DNA of 64,000 bases from Salaquimonas pukyongi (GCF_001953055.1 NZ_CP019044.1:2728001-2792000); one strand, 5' to 3'. Numbered from the stretch's first letter, positions 50,561-59,741 are shown. A program made the numbers and translations. The notes: generated from the sequence alone by a model not told the origin.

Positions 50561-51910
50561 TTGATCAGATTCGCCAAAGAGAAGCATTCTGTCTTTCGTC
50601 AGGGCACGAAAGTGCCTGGACGCCTCCATCTTGGCGCCTATGATGCCTGCGAATTCTACGTCTACCACCATCTGGACGAGATTGCCGGTCTTTGGTCCCA
50701 GCTTGAACGCAGCGGCACTTATTCACCGTTTCAATCGCTGGCCTGGGCGAAGGCATTGGTTGATGCCGGAACGCAACATGCCGGCGAGCGGCAGCAGAGT
50801 GTTTTCGTGGTGGGATTTGTCGGTGCCAAGCCGGTCGTGATCCTGCCTTTCACCCTTCAACCCGGAATACTGGGAATGCGCCTCGCCTGGCTTGGCGAAA
50901 AAATGTCCGATTACAATGGCATGATTGTCGACCGCAGCTATGCCGCCATCATGCCGCGCGGCCTGATTTGCCGGGTTGTCACAATGTTGCGCGTTGCCTT
51001 CCCGGTCATTCAGGCAGTCCATCTCATTCGCAATCCGGTCGGCAGCTTCGATATGGAGCAAACCAGGGAGCCGGGGGCGACGGTTACCACTGCCGAATTC
51101 AAGTCTCATGCCGTAACGCTCGAAAAAGACTGGGAAAAACTCTATGCCGGTTTACGATCGGGCAAATCGCGGCAACGGCTTCGCAGCAAATTGCGCTCGC
51201 TTGCAAAGCAGGGGGAAGTCCGGTTCCGCCAGGTTCGCGACCACTCCGAACGTGCTGCGATCACCCGCAGAATACTGGACTGGAAAGCAGGTCAGCTCTC
51301 GGCAAACGGTTATCGCAACCCGTTTGGCAGCGCGGATTCGCCGAGCAGCGTTCGCAAAGCCATTGAAGGAACGATTGCCAATCCTGAAGGCAGCGGCCTG
51401 AGGGTTTTCGCCATGTTCCTGGACGGCAAGCCGGTGGCCGGAATGCTTGCATTCATTACCCGCGACACCTTCTACTATTTCGTTTCCGCCTACGCGCCCG
51501 AACTCAACGGAAAATACTCGATTGGCGTTCAACTTCTGGTCAAAACCCTTGAACTGGCTGCCCGCAGCCAACTGAAGCGCTACGATTTTCTGATTGGCGA
51601 TGAACCCTACAAAACCGACTGGTGCGATACGGAAATCCCGCTCGTAAATTATTCGCGGCCCTTCTCCCTTCGGGGAAGACTGATCTGTGCCGGGCTGGCG
51701 ATACGCCTGGCCGGCAAGAAACTGATCCTAAGCAAGGTTTGGCTCAACAACTTTGCCCGCTGGATGCTGAAAGCCCGCCAAAAACCGGACAAAGGCGTTC
51801 AAATCCGGGCTGACAGTCTGGTGTTGGGCCTGTTTGGTCCAAACCAATCCAATCACACCCCCCAGATCACGACAGCCAAATACTGGCCAAAAACACCGGA
51901 GGACGCCTGA
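50561..51910 (+). CDS. BioF2/FemAB-like GNAT-fold acyltransferase (operon gene 1)
   Basis: A 449-residue cytoplasmic protein of the BioF2-like acetyltransferase group (relatives include CelD and FemAB). The basic helix LRSGKSRQRLRSKLRSLAKQ at 198-217 and LKRYDFLIGDEPYKTDWC at 338-355 are the family hallmarks. It would transfer an acyl or aminoacyl group to an amine of a sugar, lipid or peptide precursor. TTG at 50561 has GGGGGTG upstream. It is the first of five overlapping genes with an ATP-grasp ligase, a FemAB-type protein and a flippase, which suggests synthesis of a cell-surface conjugate. Confidence 0.78.
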   Translation: MIRFAKEKHSVFRQGTKVPGRLHLGAYDACEFYVYHHLDEIAGLWSQLERSGTYSPFQSLAWAKALVDAGTQHAGERQQSVFVVGFVGAKPVVILPFTLQPGILGMRLAWLGEKMSDYNGMIVDRSYAAIMPRGLICRVVTMLRVAFPVIQAVHLIRNPVGSFDMEQTREPGATVTTAEFKSHAVTLEKDWEKLYAGLRSGKSRQRLRSKLRSLAKQGEVRFRQVRDHSERAAITRRILDWKAGQLSANGYRNPFGSADSPSSVRKAIEGTIANPEGSGLRVFAMFLDGKPVAGMLAFITRDTFYYFVSAYAPELNGKYSIGVQLLVKTLELAARSQLKRYDFLIGDEPYKTDWCDTEIPLVNYSRPFSLRGRLICAGLAIRLAGKKLILSKVWLNNFARWMLKARQKPDKGVQIRADSLVLGLFGPNQSNHTPQITTAKYWPKTPEDA

Positions 51911-51911
51911 C

Positions 51912-52652
51912 ATGTCCATTCTGCCCGCAGATCCGCTTGGCGAACAGCGGCCGTCACTGACGCTGTTGCTGCGTCTGTCTCCCTATTTCCGGCCGCTCGT
52001 GCGCCGCGCCTCAACAGTCGACTGGCTGGTCAGGGCGGCAACCTTCTTTCTTCCGGTTGTGTTCCTGGCGGCGGTGATCCTCCAGCCCTGGGTGGAGCCC
52101 AAGTGGATGTTTCTCGATCCGCTGACTGCCGCCCAGCTTTCAGGTGACTGCTGCCATACCCACTACGGATTTGTTTCCATGCTCGGTGTGATGTTGTGGG
52201 CAATGACGGCGGCAACAGGATTATTTGCTGCTGTTCATCTGCTGGCCACCGGCTTTGGCGGCGCCGTTTTCCGGTTTGCTCTTACTGCGGGCCTGTTCAA
52301 TGGCTGGATGGCGCTGGACGATGCGTTCCTGGTGCATGAAACCGTGATGCCTTCCCTTGGCGTTCCGCAAAACGCGGTACTCATGGCGTATGCCGGTCTT
52401 GCCGCAGCCTATTTCGTCTCCAACCGGAAAGTCATGCTTGCCGGCGATGTCTGGCTTTTGATCATGGGTGGTACGGCCCTTGCAACGAGCGTCGCCGTCG
52501 ATACGCTTTTCCACAGCTTGGATCCAAGGCTGGTCCTGCTTGAGGACAGTGCCAAGTTTTTCGGGATTTTCTGCTGGACCGCCTTCCACATCAGCACGCT
52601 GGCCAAGATCACCATTGCAGGAAGCCGGAGCGGGGAGCCTGACGCCCGATGA
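51912..52652 (+). CDS. Six-TM membrane protein with conserved-looking acidic/His residues, unknown (operon gene 2)
   Basis: A 246-residue protein with six predicted TM helices (about 38-60, 84-111, 117-135, 152-171, 177-197, 214-235). Charged residues at the membrane ends are striking: LDDAFLVHE (Asp136, Asp137, His142, Glu143), VDTLFH (Asp197, His201) and LLEDSAKFFG with His226. Such a set could bind metal in a membrane enzyme, but I do not recognise a family. It begins one base after the stop of gene 1 and overlaps gene 3 by four bases, so it belongs to the operon. Confidence 0.6.
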   Translation: MSILPADPLGEQRPSLTLLLRLSPYFRPLVRRASTVDWLVRAATFFLPVVFLAAVILQPWVEPKWMFLDPLTAAQLSGDCCHTHYGFVSMLGVMLWAMTAATGLFAAVHLLATGFGGAVFRFALTAGLFNGWMALDDAFLVHETVMPSLGVPQNAVLMAYAGLAAAYFVSNRKVMLAGDVWLLIMGGTALATSVAVDTLFHSLDPRLVLLEDSAKFFGIFCWTAFHISTLAKITIAGSRSGEPDAR

Positions 52653-53905
52653 ACAAACCTGCCGAAAACAGGCCCGTTGTCCTGCTGCTGGGAAATTACC
52701 GGCCAGCGCTTACCCTGGCCCGTACGCTGAAAAAGAGCGGTTACAAGGTTGTGGTCGGTTCGCATGGCTGCGAAAGAGCCTGCCAGCATTCCAGTGCGGT
52801 TTCCCAAATCTGGGAGCACAGCCCGCTCACCCTGAACGTTGAGCGGTTCGCTTCCGAATTGCGCAGTTTTTGCAATGCAACGCCAAAGCTCACCGCAATC
52901 TTTCCGGTCGCCGAGGAGTATGTACGCCTCTTTGCCGAGCACAAGAGTGCATTCAAAGGTCTGCCGCCTGTCGCCACCATGGCCCGTGAACTGGTCCGTA
53001 AATGCCTCGACAAGCCCTTCATGATGCAACTGGCGGAAGAAAATGGCGTGCCCACGGCCCCATTTGCCACGAGCGCCAACGCCGATGAACTTGGACAGGC
53101 CGTGCAGCACACGGGTTTTCCCGTAATCATTCGTCCGGCAGATTCCACCCGGCGCCTCTCCGGCAAAAAAGCCGTAACGGTTGAAACCCCCGAAGCGCTG
53201 TCGAAAGCCACCGCCGAATTCAAACTGGATACCCGCGATCTGCTACTCCAGAAGAAGTTCGCCGGAAAGCGGCACAACATCTATTTCGCGGCTGACAAAG
53301 GAAAGGTGCTTCGCTGCCTGCATGCCGTCATCGACCGCACCGACAATCCGGACGGAACCGGTCTGGCGGTCGAAGGGCATACCCTTCCCGCTGAGGGTCC
53401 TTTGGTGAACCAGACGGCCCGTCTTCTCGCAGCGCTCGGCTATACGGGGATTGGCTGCGCCCAGTTTCTCGTTGATGAACAGACCGGCGCTACCTCCTTC
53501 CTGGAGATCAATCCACGCATTGCCGGCAACCATGCCTTGCCGGAATATGCCGGCCTTTGTCTTGGTGCCTTCATGCTTGATCTGGCGCTTGGCAACCGGC
53601 TTGATCACAAGCCCGTTCTTGGCCGCGCGGGCATCCGCTATTGCTGGCTGACCGGTGATCTTGCCGGTGCCAAGGGCGCCTATCTTCGCGGGCAAATCGG
53701 AGCTTCTTCAGCGCTGGCATGGTGCTTACGCGCCGTTGTCTGCGCACTCAGGTCCCATGTGCACATGGTCTATGAAAAGAACGATCCGAAACCCGCCCTT
53801 AACACCTTGTGGGATATGGTTCCGCGCATTGCCAGATGGCGGCGGCCAGCCCTCCAGAACCAGCAAAGCACCATCTACGGCGACAACACCGGAGCAGGAA
53901 AATGA
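52649..53905 (+). CDS. ATP-grasp ligase (operon gene 3)
   Basis: A 418-residue ATP-grasp enzyme of the carbamoyl-phosphate-synthase/peptide-ligase type. It has an N-terminal Rossmann-like part (VVLLLGNYRPALTLARTLKK), the ATP-binding segment FPVIIRPADS (Arg162 where Lys is common), QKKFAGKRHNIYF and metal-binding FLEINPRIAGNH (285-295). It would activate a carboxylate and join it to an amine or thiol. It overlaps genes 2 and 4 by ATGA junctions. Context suggests it makes the peptide or amide that the two GNAT-fold proteins and the flippase handle. Confidence 0.8.
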   Translation: MNKPAENRPVVLLLGNYRPALTLARTLKKSGYKVVVGSHGCERACQHSSAVSQIWEHSPLTLNVERFASELRSFCNATPKLTAIFPVAEEYVRLFAEHKSAFKGLPPVATMARELVRKCLDKPFMMQLAEENGVPTAPFATSANADELGQAVQHTGFPVIIRPADSTRRLSGKKAVTVETPEALSKATAEFKLDTRDLLLQKKFAGKRHNIYFAADKGKVLRCLHAVIDRTDNPDGTGLAVEGHTLPAEGPLVNQTARLLAALGYTGIGCAQFLVDEQTGATSFLEINPRIAGNHALPEYAGLCLGAFMLDLALGNRLDHKPVLGRAGIRYCWLTGDLAGAKGAYLRGQIGASSALAWCLRAVVCALRSHVHMVYEKNDPKPALNTLWDMVPRIARWRRPALQNQQSTIYGDNTGAGK

Positions 53906-55089
53906 ACACCGAAACCATGCGCATCGGAAAACGCCTGGAAACGCCGGGCAATACCGGCATGTTTGTACCTGCCCGCCCCGCTGCAGCACGCTCTGCGGGC
54001 GTTGCCGGTGATGTCGAACTCAAAATCGTGCCGTCCGCCGAATGGGACACGGTAGCAGCCGGTTTTGCCGACGTCATTCCCGAACAGACCGGCATGTTCA
54101 ACGTCGGCCACTGGGGCGGGGAAAAGATCGAATGCCTGCTGTTTTTCCGCCGGGACCAGCTTATTGGCGGCGGCGCGATCATTGTGCGCGGCGTGCCCTT
54201 TACGTCGACTGGCGTCGCAGTTGTCAAATGGGGCCCGCTCTGGCGCAGGGCCGAGGACACCCAGGATAACAGCCATGACATCGCCACCTACAAATCCGTC
54301 ATTGCAGAGCTGATTTCCGAATATTGTAGCCGCCGCGGGTTCCATCTGACTATCATGCCCCCATCTGTACCCGAACATGACGAGCGCATGAGCCATGCGC
54401 TTGCAGAAATGGGCTTTAAAGAGGGCAGCAATCTTGCAGCACCCGAGCGCTATATCGTCAACACCCATCAGGACACTGAAACCCTTATGGCGAGTTTCGA
54501 CCAGAAATGGCGTTACAATCTGCGCAAGGCCCGCAAAAACGATTTTGAAATCGGCTTTGCCGACGGCGAGGATGGCCTGACTGCCTTTATGGATCTTTAT
54601 GAGAAGATGATGTCCCGCAAGGGATTTCTGGATTCCTCGGCAATCGGTTCACTGGAAGATTTCGTCCGCAACAGTCCGGCAGCCACCCGGCCTTCCATAG
54701 TCCTGGTTTCCCATCAGGGAAGCATTACGGCAGGCGGCGTCTTCTTCACCGCCGGTGAAATGGCAAGCTACATGTTCGGTGCTACCGACGACCGCGCGCT
54801 GCGGCTGAAGGCAGGCTACGCCTTGCATTGGTGGATCTGCGAGCACCTTTGCAGCCAGGACCATGTGAAATGGTACGATCTTGGCGGCAACGATCTTGAC
54901 GCCGGACTGCACCAGTTCAAAAAGGGCATGGTAGGCAAATCGGGTCACATTCTGCAGGCTCCCCCGCGCTTTCACTATGCCAGCAAGCCGGCGGCGAAAA
55001 TACTCGGCGACTCCATCTTCAAACTTCGGGATGCAAAGGCTGCCGCCAGCCGCACACAGCACAAGCTGAAACAATGGCTGCGGAAGTAG
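53902..55089 (+). CDS. FemAB-like GNAT-fold transferase (operon gene 4)
   Basis: A 395-residue protein with the double-GNAT layout of FemAB/FemX. Two hallmarks are clear: FDQKWRYNLRKARKN (199-213), matching the helix that contacts substrate and tRNA in Fem ligases, and WYDLGGNDLDAGLHQFKKGM (324-343). Known relatives add amino acids from aminoacyl-tRNA to peptidoglycan precursors; others make exopolysaccharide or lipid amides. It is coupled to gene 3 by ATGA and overlaps gene 5 by 16 bases. Confidence 0.78.
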   Translation: MNTETMRIGKRLETPGNTGMFVPARPAAARSAGVAGDVELKIVPSAEWDTVAAGFADVIPEQTGMFNVGHWGGEKIECLLFFRRDQLIGGGAIIVRGVPFTSTGVAVVKWGPLWRRAEDTQDNSHDIATYKSVIAELISEYCSRRGFHLTIMPPSVPEHDERMSHALAEMGFKEGSNLAAPERYIVNTHQDTETLMASFDQKWRYNLRKARKNDFEIGFADGEDGLTAFMDLYEKMMSRKGFLDSSAIGSLEDFVRNSPAATRPSIVLVSHQGSITAGGVFFTAGEMASYMFGATDDRALRLKAGYALHWWICEHLCSQDHVKWYDLGGNDLDAGLHQFKKGMVGKSGHILQAPPRFHYASKPAAKILGDSIFKLRDAKAAASRTQHKLKQWLRK

Positions 55090-56381
55090 AACGAAAGACC
55101 TTCGCAGCCTATCTGGGCCGCTTTTCGGTTCTGCTGGCAGGCCGTGTGCTCGGCGCGCTGGCTCTGTTTGCCGTCAACCTTCTTATCGTCCGGTATCTGG
55201 GCACAGAAGCGCTCGCCGGCTATGCCGTCTTTACCTCCATGGTAAGCGTGCTGGCGATCTGCCTTTTTCTTGGTTTCAATTCCGTCGCATCCATATTCGC
55301 CTCCCGGTATCAGGCAACCGGCAATCCCGATCTGCTGAAGGGCTTTGCGGTCAGTGCAATCCGCAACGGCCTGCTTGCTTCCCTGGTTTTGACGCTTGGG
55401 CTTTTTGCTGTCTGGGCCTTTGCAGCGGATCTCGTAACCAACCAAACCCTCGCCCATTCCGGCATCGTACTTCTGACCGCCGCCGGCGCCGCCGCCCTGG
55501 GTCTCAACGGCGCCATACAGGTAGGCTTAAAACGCCCCGCTACCGGTCTGCTTCCAGATACACTGGTCCGGCCGGTCATCATGCTGGCGGGAACCGCAGC
55601 ACTTCTGTTCGGCCAGTTGGCCGGCGACGTTTCCGCTATCTACGGCATGGCCTGCATCGCCGTATGGCTGGCACTTCTGTCGGTATTCGTCATCGATGCT
55701 GATTTCCTGCGCGGCTATCAAAAGGTCGCCACCCGCACGGAAACCGCAAGATGGCACCGAGCCGCCCTGCCCTGGATGGGCACGTCCCTGCTTTGGGATT
55801 ACATGATTGATCTGGTTCTTCTGATTACCAGCCTGTTTGCCGGCGCAGTGGAACTGGCGATGCTGCATGTCGCATTCCGCTACCGCGTGCTTGCGGGCTT
55901 CGGCATGCGCACCATCCATACCCTGTTCATGCCGGAAATCACCGAAAACAGCGCCAACAACAACAAAACCATGATGCGCCGCAAAATCCGCCAGGCCAAC
56001 TTTGCCTCGCTCGGCTACAGCCTGCTTGTGCTGATCGGCTTTGTTGTTCTCGGCAGATGGTTGTTCGATCTCTTTTCGCTGGATGCAGGCGAGGGCCTGC
56101 CGATCCTGCTGGTCATCTCGCTCACCATGGTCATTCGCGCCACATTCGGCCCGGCGCCGCTCATTCTCGCTGTCCACAATTCCCATCTCGCGACGCTCGC
56201 GGTGAGTTTTTGCGGCTTCCTCTTCGCTGCCTTGTGGCTTTGGATATTCTATCCCGCCCATGGCATCATGGCGGCGGCAATCGGCTATAGCGCCGCCAAT
56301 TTCTGCGTATCAGCCTGCCTTTGGATTTACGCCCGCAAGAAGACCGGAATAGACAGTTCGATCTTCGCCTCTGCAAAATAG
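55074..56381 (+). CDS. Wzx/MATE-like oligosaccharide flippase (operon gene 5)
   Basis: A 435-residue polytopic protein with 12-14 predicted TM helices. The start LGRFSVLLAGRVLGALALFA and FAVNLLIVRYLGTEALAGYA resemble the polysaccharide-transport/Wzx flippase family. It should move a lipid-linked conjugate across the inner membrane. Its start lies 16 bases inside gene 4. No glycosyltransferase or polymerase is encoded nearby, so the exported unit may be small, or its sugar part made elsewhere. Confidence 0.8.
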   Translation: MAAEVERKTFAAYLGRFSVLLAGRVLGALALFAVNLLIVRYLGTEALAGYAVFTSMVSVLAICLFLGFNSVASIFASRYQATGNPDLLKGFAVSAIRNGLLASLVLTLGLFAVWAFAADLVTNQTLAHSGIVLLTAAGAAALGLNGAIQVGLKRPATGLLPDTLVRPVIMLAGTAALLFGQLAGDVSAIYGMACIAVWLALLSVFVIDADFLRGYQKVATRTETARWHRAALPWMGTSLLWDYMIDLVLLITSLFAGAVELAMLHVAFRYRVLAGFGMRTIHTLFMPEITENSANNNKTMMRRKIRQANFASLGYSLLVLIGFVVLGRWLFDLFSLDAGEGLPILLVISLTMVIRATFGPAPLILAVHNSHLATLAVSFCGFLFAALWLWIFYPAHGIMAAAIGYSAANFCVSACLWIYARKKTGIDSSIFASAK

Positions 56382-56507
56382 AGGCTGGCAACCGTTTGCG
56401 TTTCATGCAGACGGCGTCTCGCCAACACAATCACCATCGCTATCTTTCAAAACCACGCAGAATGGCCACTTCGTGCTTGCAAGCCCCCTCGGCTTCATGT
56501 CACTAAT

Positions 56508-56549
56508 TGCATAATTTCCGAAAAATGAACGCACTTGGGAAATTATGCA
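56508..56549. promoter_or_regulatory. Perfect inverted repeat overlapping the tupB start
   Basis: TGCATAATTTCC (56508-56519) and GGAAATTATGCA (56538-56549) are exact complements with 18 bases between. The right arm contains the tupB ATG (56545). Binding of a repressor would block both transcription and initiation. The HTH plus substrate-binding-domain gene at the end of the tup operon is the natural candidate regulator. Confidence 0.7.
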
Positions 56550-57252
56550 GGATTTTGCATCAGAAATCAGAGACGCATTGGCGCAGATCCTTACGATGGA
56601 CTCCGGGTTCATCGAAATCATCGGCCTTTCCCTGCGTGTCAGCCTTTCGGCCACGGCCCTGTCCTGCGTGTTCGGCCTTGCCCTTGGCGCCTTTCTGGCT
56701 GTTTCGGAGTTTCGCGGCCGCCAGGGATGCATCATCCTGATTAATGCCCTGATGGGCCTGCCACCGGTCGTCGTCGGCCTGTTCGTCTATCTAAACCTGT
56801 CTCGTGCCGGACCGTTCGGCTGGCTTGGCCTGCTCTACACGCCCACGGCAATGATCATCGCCCAGACCATTCTCATCACACCCATCGTTGCCGCCCTTTC
56901 CCGTCAGGTGCTGGAGGATTTGCATGAGGAATACCGCGATCACTTCGCCTCCCTCGGTCTTGGCATGCCGGCACAAACCCGCGCAGTGCTTTGGGACGGG
57001 CGCTATTCCCTGATTACCGTGGCACTGGCCGCCTTCGGGCGCTCGGTGGCAGAGGTGGGCGCCGTGATCATCGTAGGCGGCAATATCGAACATCTGACCC
57101 GCGTCATGACCACGGCGATCGCGCTTGAAACTTCCAAGGGCAATCTGTCACTGGCCATAGCACTCGGCATCGTGCTGCTGGTGATCGCATTGGCGGTAAA
57201 CGCCATGGTGGCAAGCCTCAGGCTGTCTGCCTCAAGGCTCGGCTATGCTTGA
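56545..57252 (+). CDS. tupB: Tungstate ABC transporter permease
   Basis: A 235-residue permease (LSLRVSLSATALSCVFGLAL, then MGLPPVVVGLFVYLNLSRAG, and the EAA-like loop ASLGLGMPAQTRAVLW) of the tungstate/TupB-type family. About five TM helices. The ATP-binding gene starts inside its 3' end (8-base overlap). Weak GGGA precedes the ATG, which lies inside the operator-like repeat. Confidence 0.87.
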   Translation: MQDFASEIRDALAQILTMDSGFIEIIGLSLRVSLSATALSCVFGLALGAFLAVSEFRGRQGCIILINALMGLPPVVVGLFVYLNLSRAGPFGWLGLLYTPTAMIIAQTILITPIVAALSRQVLEDLHEEYRDHFASLGLGMPAQTRAVLWDGRYSLITVALAAFGRSVAEVGAVIIVGGNIEHLTRVMTTAIALETSKGNLSLAIALGIVLLVIALAVNAMVASLRLSASRLGYA

Positions 57253-57988
57253 GCGGGTCGGTATGGTGGGAGATGCGGCAAACACCCGAAAGCACGCGCT
57301 TTCCTGCAAGGGGCTGGTTTACCGGGCAGGTGAGCGCAGGTTGATTGACGCAATCGATCTTGAATTTCTTCCCGGCGGCATTACCACCATTGCCGGCTAT
57401 AACGGCGCCGGGAAAAGCCTCCTTCTGCGCCTGCTGCACGGATTGCTGGAACCCTCCGGCGGAAACGTGTTGTGGGATGGCATTCCGCTGTCCGCCGAAA
57501 CGCGCCGCCGCCAGGCAATGGTGTTCCAAAAGCCCGTTGTTTTGCGCCGCACGGTATTCGACAATCTTCGATTTGCGCTGGCAAGCCGGGGCATTCACAG
57601 CAAGAACCAGGCAATGGAAGCGCTGGCGCGTGTCGGGCTTTCCGGCCTGGAACAGCGCCCTGCCCGTCTGCTGTCGGGTGGTGAAAAGCAACGCCTTGCG
57701 CTCTGCCAGGCAATTGCCTGTCAGCCGGATGTGCTGCTTCTGGACGAGGCAACGGCCAGTCTCGATCCCGCATCCGTCGCCACCATCGAGCAGACCGTTC
57801 TGGCTGCCAGTGCCGAGGGCACCAAGATTATCATGGTCACCCACGATGTCGGCCAGGCCCGCCGCCTTTCCGATGAGATCGTCTTTCTTCATCACGGCCG
57901 TGTGCTTGAACAGGCACCGGCCGCTGCCTTTTTTGCAAACCCGAAAACCCGCCCGGCAGCTGCCTATCTGGAAGGCCGCCTGCCATGA
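57245..57988 (+). CDS. tupC: Tungstate ABC transporter ATP-binding protein
   Basis: A 247-residue ATPase with Walker A GYNGAGKSLLLRLL, signature LLSGGEKQRLALCQA and Walker B VLLLDEATASLDP. It lacks the Mop/TOBE domain of ModC, as expected of TupC. It overlaps tupB by eight bases and precedes tupA by 37 bases. Confidence 0.87.
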   Translation: MLERVGMVGDAANTRKHALSCKGLVYRAGERRLIDAIDLEFLPGGITTIAGYNGAGKSLLLRLLHGLLEPSGGNVLWDGIPLSAETRRRQAMVFQKPVVLRRTVFDNLRFALASRGIHSKNQAMEALARVGLSGLEQRPARLLSGGEKQRLALCQAIACQPDVLLLDEATASLDPASVATIEQTVLAASAEGTKIIMVTHDVGQARRLSDEIVFLHHGRVLEQAPAAAFFANPKTRPAAAYLEGRLP

Positions 57989-58025
57989 AACCGGTGCCAT
58001 TTGCCGCACACCACAGGAGAACATG

Positions 58026-58847
58026 ATGCGCAATATCCATAAACTTGTCCTGGCCACCGCCTTTTCCCTGACCCTGTCCGGTGCTGCCTCAGCCCAGGAA
58101 AAATCGATCCTGGTACAGTCGACCACCTCGACAGCCAACTCCGGTCTCTATGACCATCTGCTTCCCCTGTTTACCGGCAAATCGAACATCACGGTCCATG
58201 TGGTTGCTGTCGGCACCGGGCAGGCGATCAAAAATGCCCGCAACTGCGATGCAGATGTGCTGCTCGTCCACGCCAGGGCAGCCGAAGAGAAGTTCGTTGA
58301 GGACGGTTACGGGGTTCAGCGTTTCGACCTGATGTACAATGATTTCGTCATCGTCGGCCCCGCGGCAGACCCAGCTGGCCTAAAGGGAATGAAAGATGTC
58401 ACCGCGGCGCTGAACCGGATTGCCGAAGCCGAATCCCCCTTTGCCTCGCGCGGCGATGATTCCGGCACCCACAAAAAGGAAGTCTCACTGTGGAAGGCTG
58501 CCGGCTTGGAACCGGCCGGCGAATGGTACCGTTCCACCGGTTCCGGCATGGGGGCAACGCTGAACACCGGTATCGGCATGGGAGCCTATGTCATGACCGA
58601 TCGCGCCACCTGGATCAGCTTTGGCAACAAGGGCGAACATGAAATCCTCGTTGAGGGCGACAAGGCAATGTTCAACCCCTATGGCGTCATGCTGGTCAAT
58701 CCGGAAAAATGCCCTGAGGTAAAACAGGCAGAAGGCCAGGCATTCATCGACTGGCTGCTGTCACCGGAGGGCCAGGATGCAATCCGTGCCTATCGTGTGG
58801 ACGGGCAGCAGCTCTTCTTTCCCAGTGCAGATTCTGCGGCAGGTTAA
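58026..58847 (+). CDS. tupA: Tungstate ABC transporter substrate-binding protein
   Basis: A 273-residue periplasmic protein with a signal peptide (cleavage near ASAQE, residue 24). TupA hallmarks are STTSTANSG (32-40) and SRGDDSGTHKKE (141-152), which together bind the oxyanion. The C-terminus carries FIDWLLSPEGQDAIRAYRV then DGQQLFFP (240-266). AGGAG lies six bases before ATG 58026 (58023 is an alternative). Its N- and C-terminal parts recur in the cytochrome fusion at 62297. Confidence 0.92.
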   Translation: MRNIHKLVLATAFSLTLSGAASAQEKSILVQSTTSTANSGLYDHLLPLFTGKSNITVHVVAVGTGQAIKNARNCDADVLLVHARAAEEKFVEDGYGVQRFDLMYNDFVIVGPAADPAGLKGMKDVTAALNRIAEAESPFASRGDDSGTHKKEVSLWKAAGLEPAGEWYRSTGSGMGATLNTGIGMGAYVMTDRATWISFGNKGEHEILVEGDKAMFNPYGVMLVNPEKCPEVKQAEGQAFIDWLLSPEGQDAIRAYRVDGQQLFFPSADSAAG

Positions 58848-58853
58848 TGCTTT

Positions 58854-59738
58854 TCACGCCCCGTTGAAATGGACACTGCCAAAGCCTGAAACATCATAAC
58901 CGCCCAGCTCATCCGCCTTATCGCGAAAAGACGCTGATCTGCAGAATGCCAGCAACGTTTGAAACGGTGCTTCGAACCAGGCGCGCCGATCAACCAGCAG
59001 GTCGAACCGTTCCTCGCCCAGCGGCACAAAAGGCAATTGGAAACTGCTGGCAAGGCTTGCCAGTGCAAACCCCGCATCGGCCCTGCCCGCCGCAACGGAT
59101 TGCACCACATCCTGCTCGCTCAGGACTTCGCGGCAGAACGCCACATCGGACGAGGCTAGGCCAGCTTCGGCAAGCAGTTGCTCAAAAAACATCTGCGAGC
59201 CCGCTTTCGCCTGACGCGCAACAAGCCGCAATCCCCTGATCTGCGCGAGCGTCTCCGGCACCGGCGAAAGATCGCGGCGCAGCACCAGTCCCCGCTGGCG
59301 TTTGGCCCACTCGACCAGAACCACCGGGCTGGCAGCAAAACGGGCCCCGGCTTCGCCTGTATTCCATTCGCCTTTTTTCCCACCGGGAAGGTGAATACCG
59401 GCAGCAATGCCGCCACCATCGGCAAAGCGTTCGATCCCGTCGCGGCTGCTGTCGAACAGCATGGCAAGCCCGCAGCGCGATTCCCGGATCGCCCACTCAA
59501 GCAGGGGATCGTGACTGCCCAGGAATACGTCCGGCCGAATGGTAGTTGAGGCTTGCAAAGGCACAGCAGGCATTTCGGAATTGCTGGCAAGCCATGCCTC
59601 GATCTTGTCACGCGGGAAAAGCAGTTTTCCGATGGCCCGCGTGCAGGGAAGTGAGCCGGTTGAGGCAAGATCGTAAACCTTGCGCTCCTTGATGCGCAGC
59701 AGGTCGGCAACCTCCTTGGTGGTCAGGAATTCCGTCAT
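58854..59738 (-). CDS. HTH regulator fused to periplasmic-binding-type domain (Mo/W sensor candidate)
   Basis: A 294-residue protein. Residues 1-52 are an excisionase/MerR-like helix-turn-helix (MTEFLTTKEVADLLRIKERK, then DKIEAWL). Residues 68-290 form a type 2 binding-protein fold of the molybdate/tungstate class (IRPDVFLGSHDPLLEWAI and a C-terminal half with SVAAGRADAGFALASLA). It lacks a signal peptide, so it senses its ligand in the cytoplasm. Converging on tupA with six bases between the stops, it is the likely regulator of tupBCA and of the accessory genes. Confidence 0.85.
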   Translation of the reverse strand: MTEFLTTKEVADLLRIKERKVYDLASTGSLPCTRAIGKLLFPRDKIEAWLASNSEMPAVPLQASTTIRPDVFLGSHDPLLEWAIRESRCGLAMLFDSSRDGIERFADGGGIAAGIHLPGGKKGEWNTGEAGARFAASPVVLVEWAKRQRGLVLRRDLSPVPETLAQIRGLRLVARQAKAGSQMFFEQLLAEAGLASSDVAFCREVLSEQDVVQSVAAGRADAGFALASLASSFQLPFVPLGEERFDLLVDRRAWFEAPFQTLLAFCRSASFRDKADELGGYDVSGFGSVHFNGA

Positions 59739-59741
59739 GGC

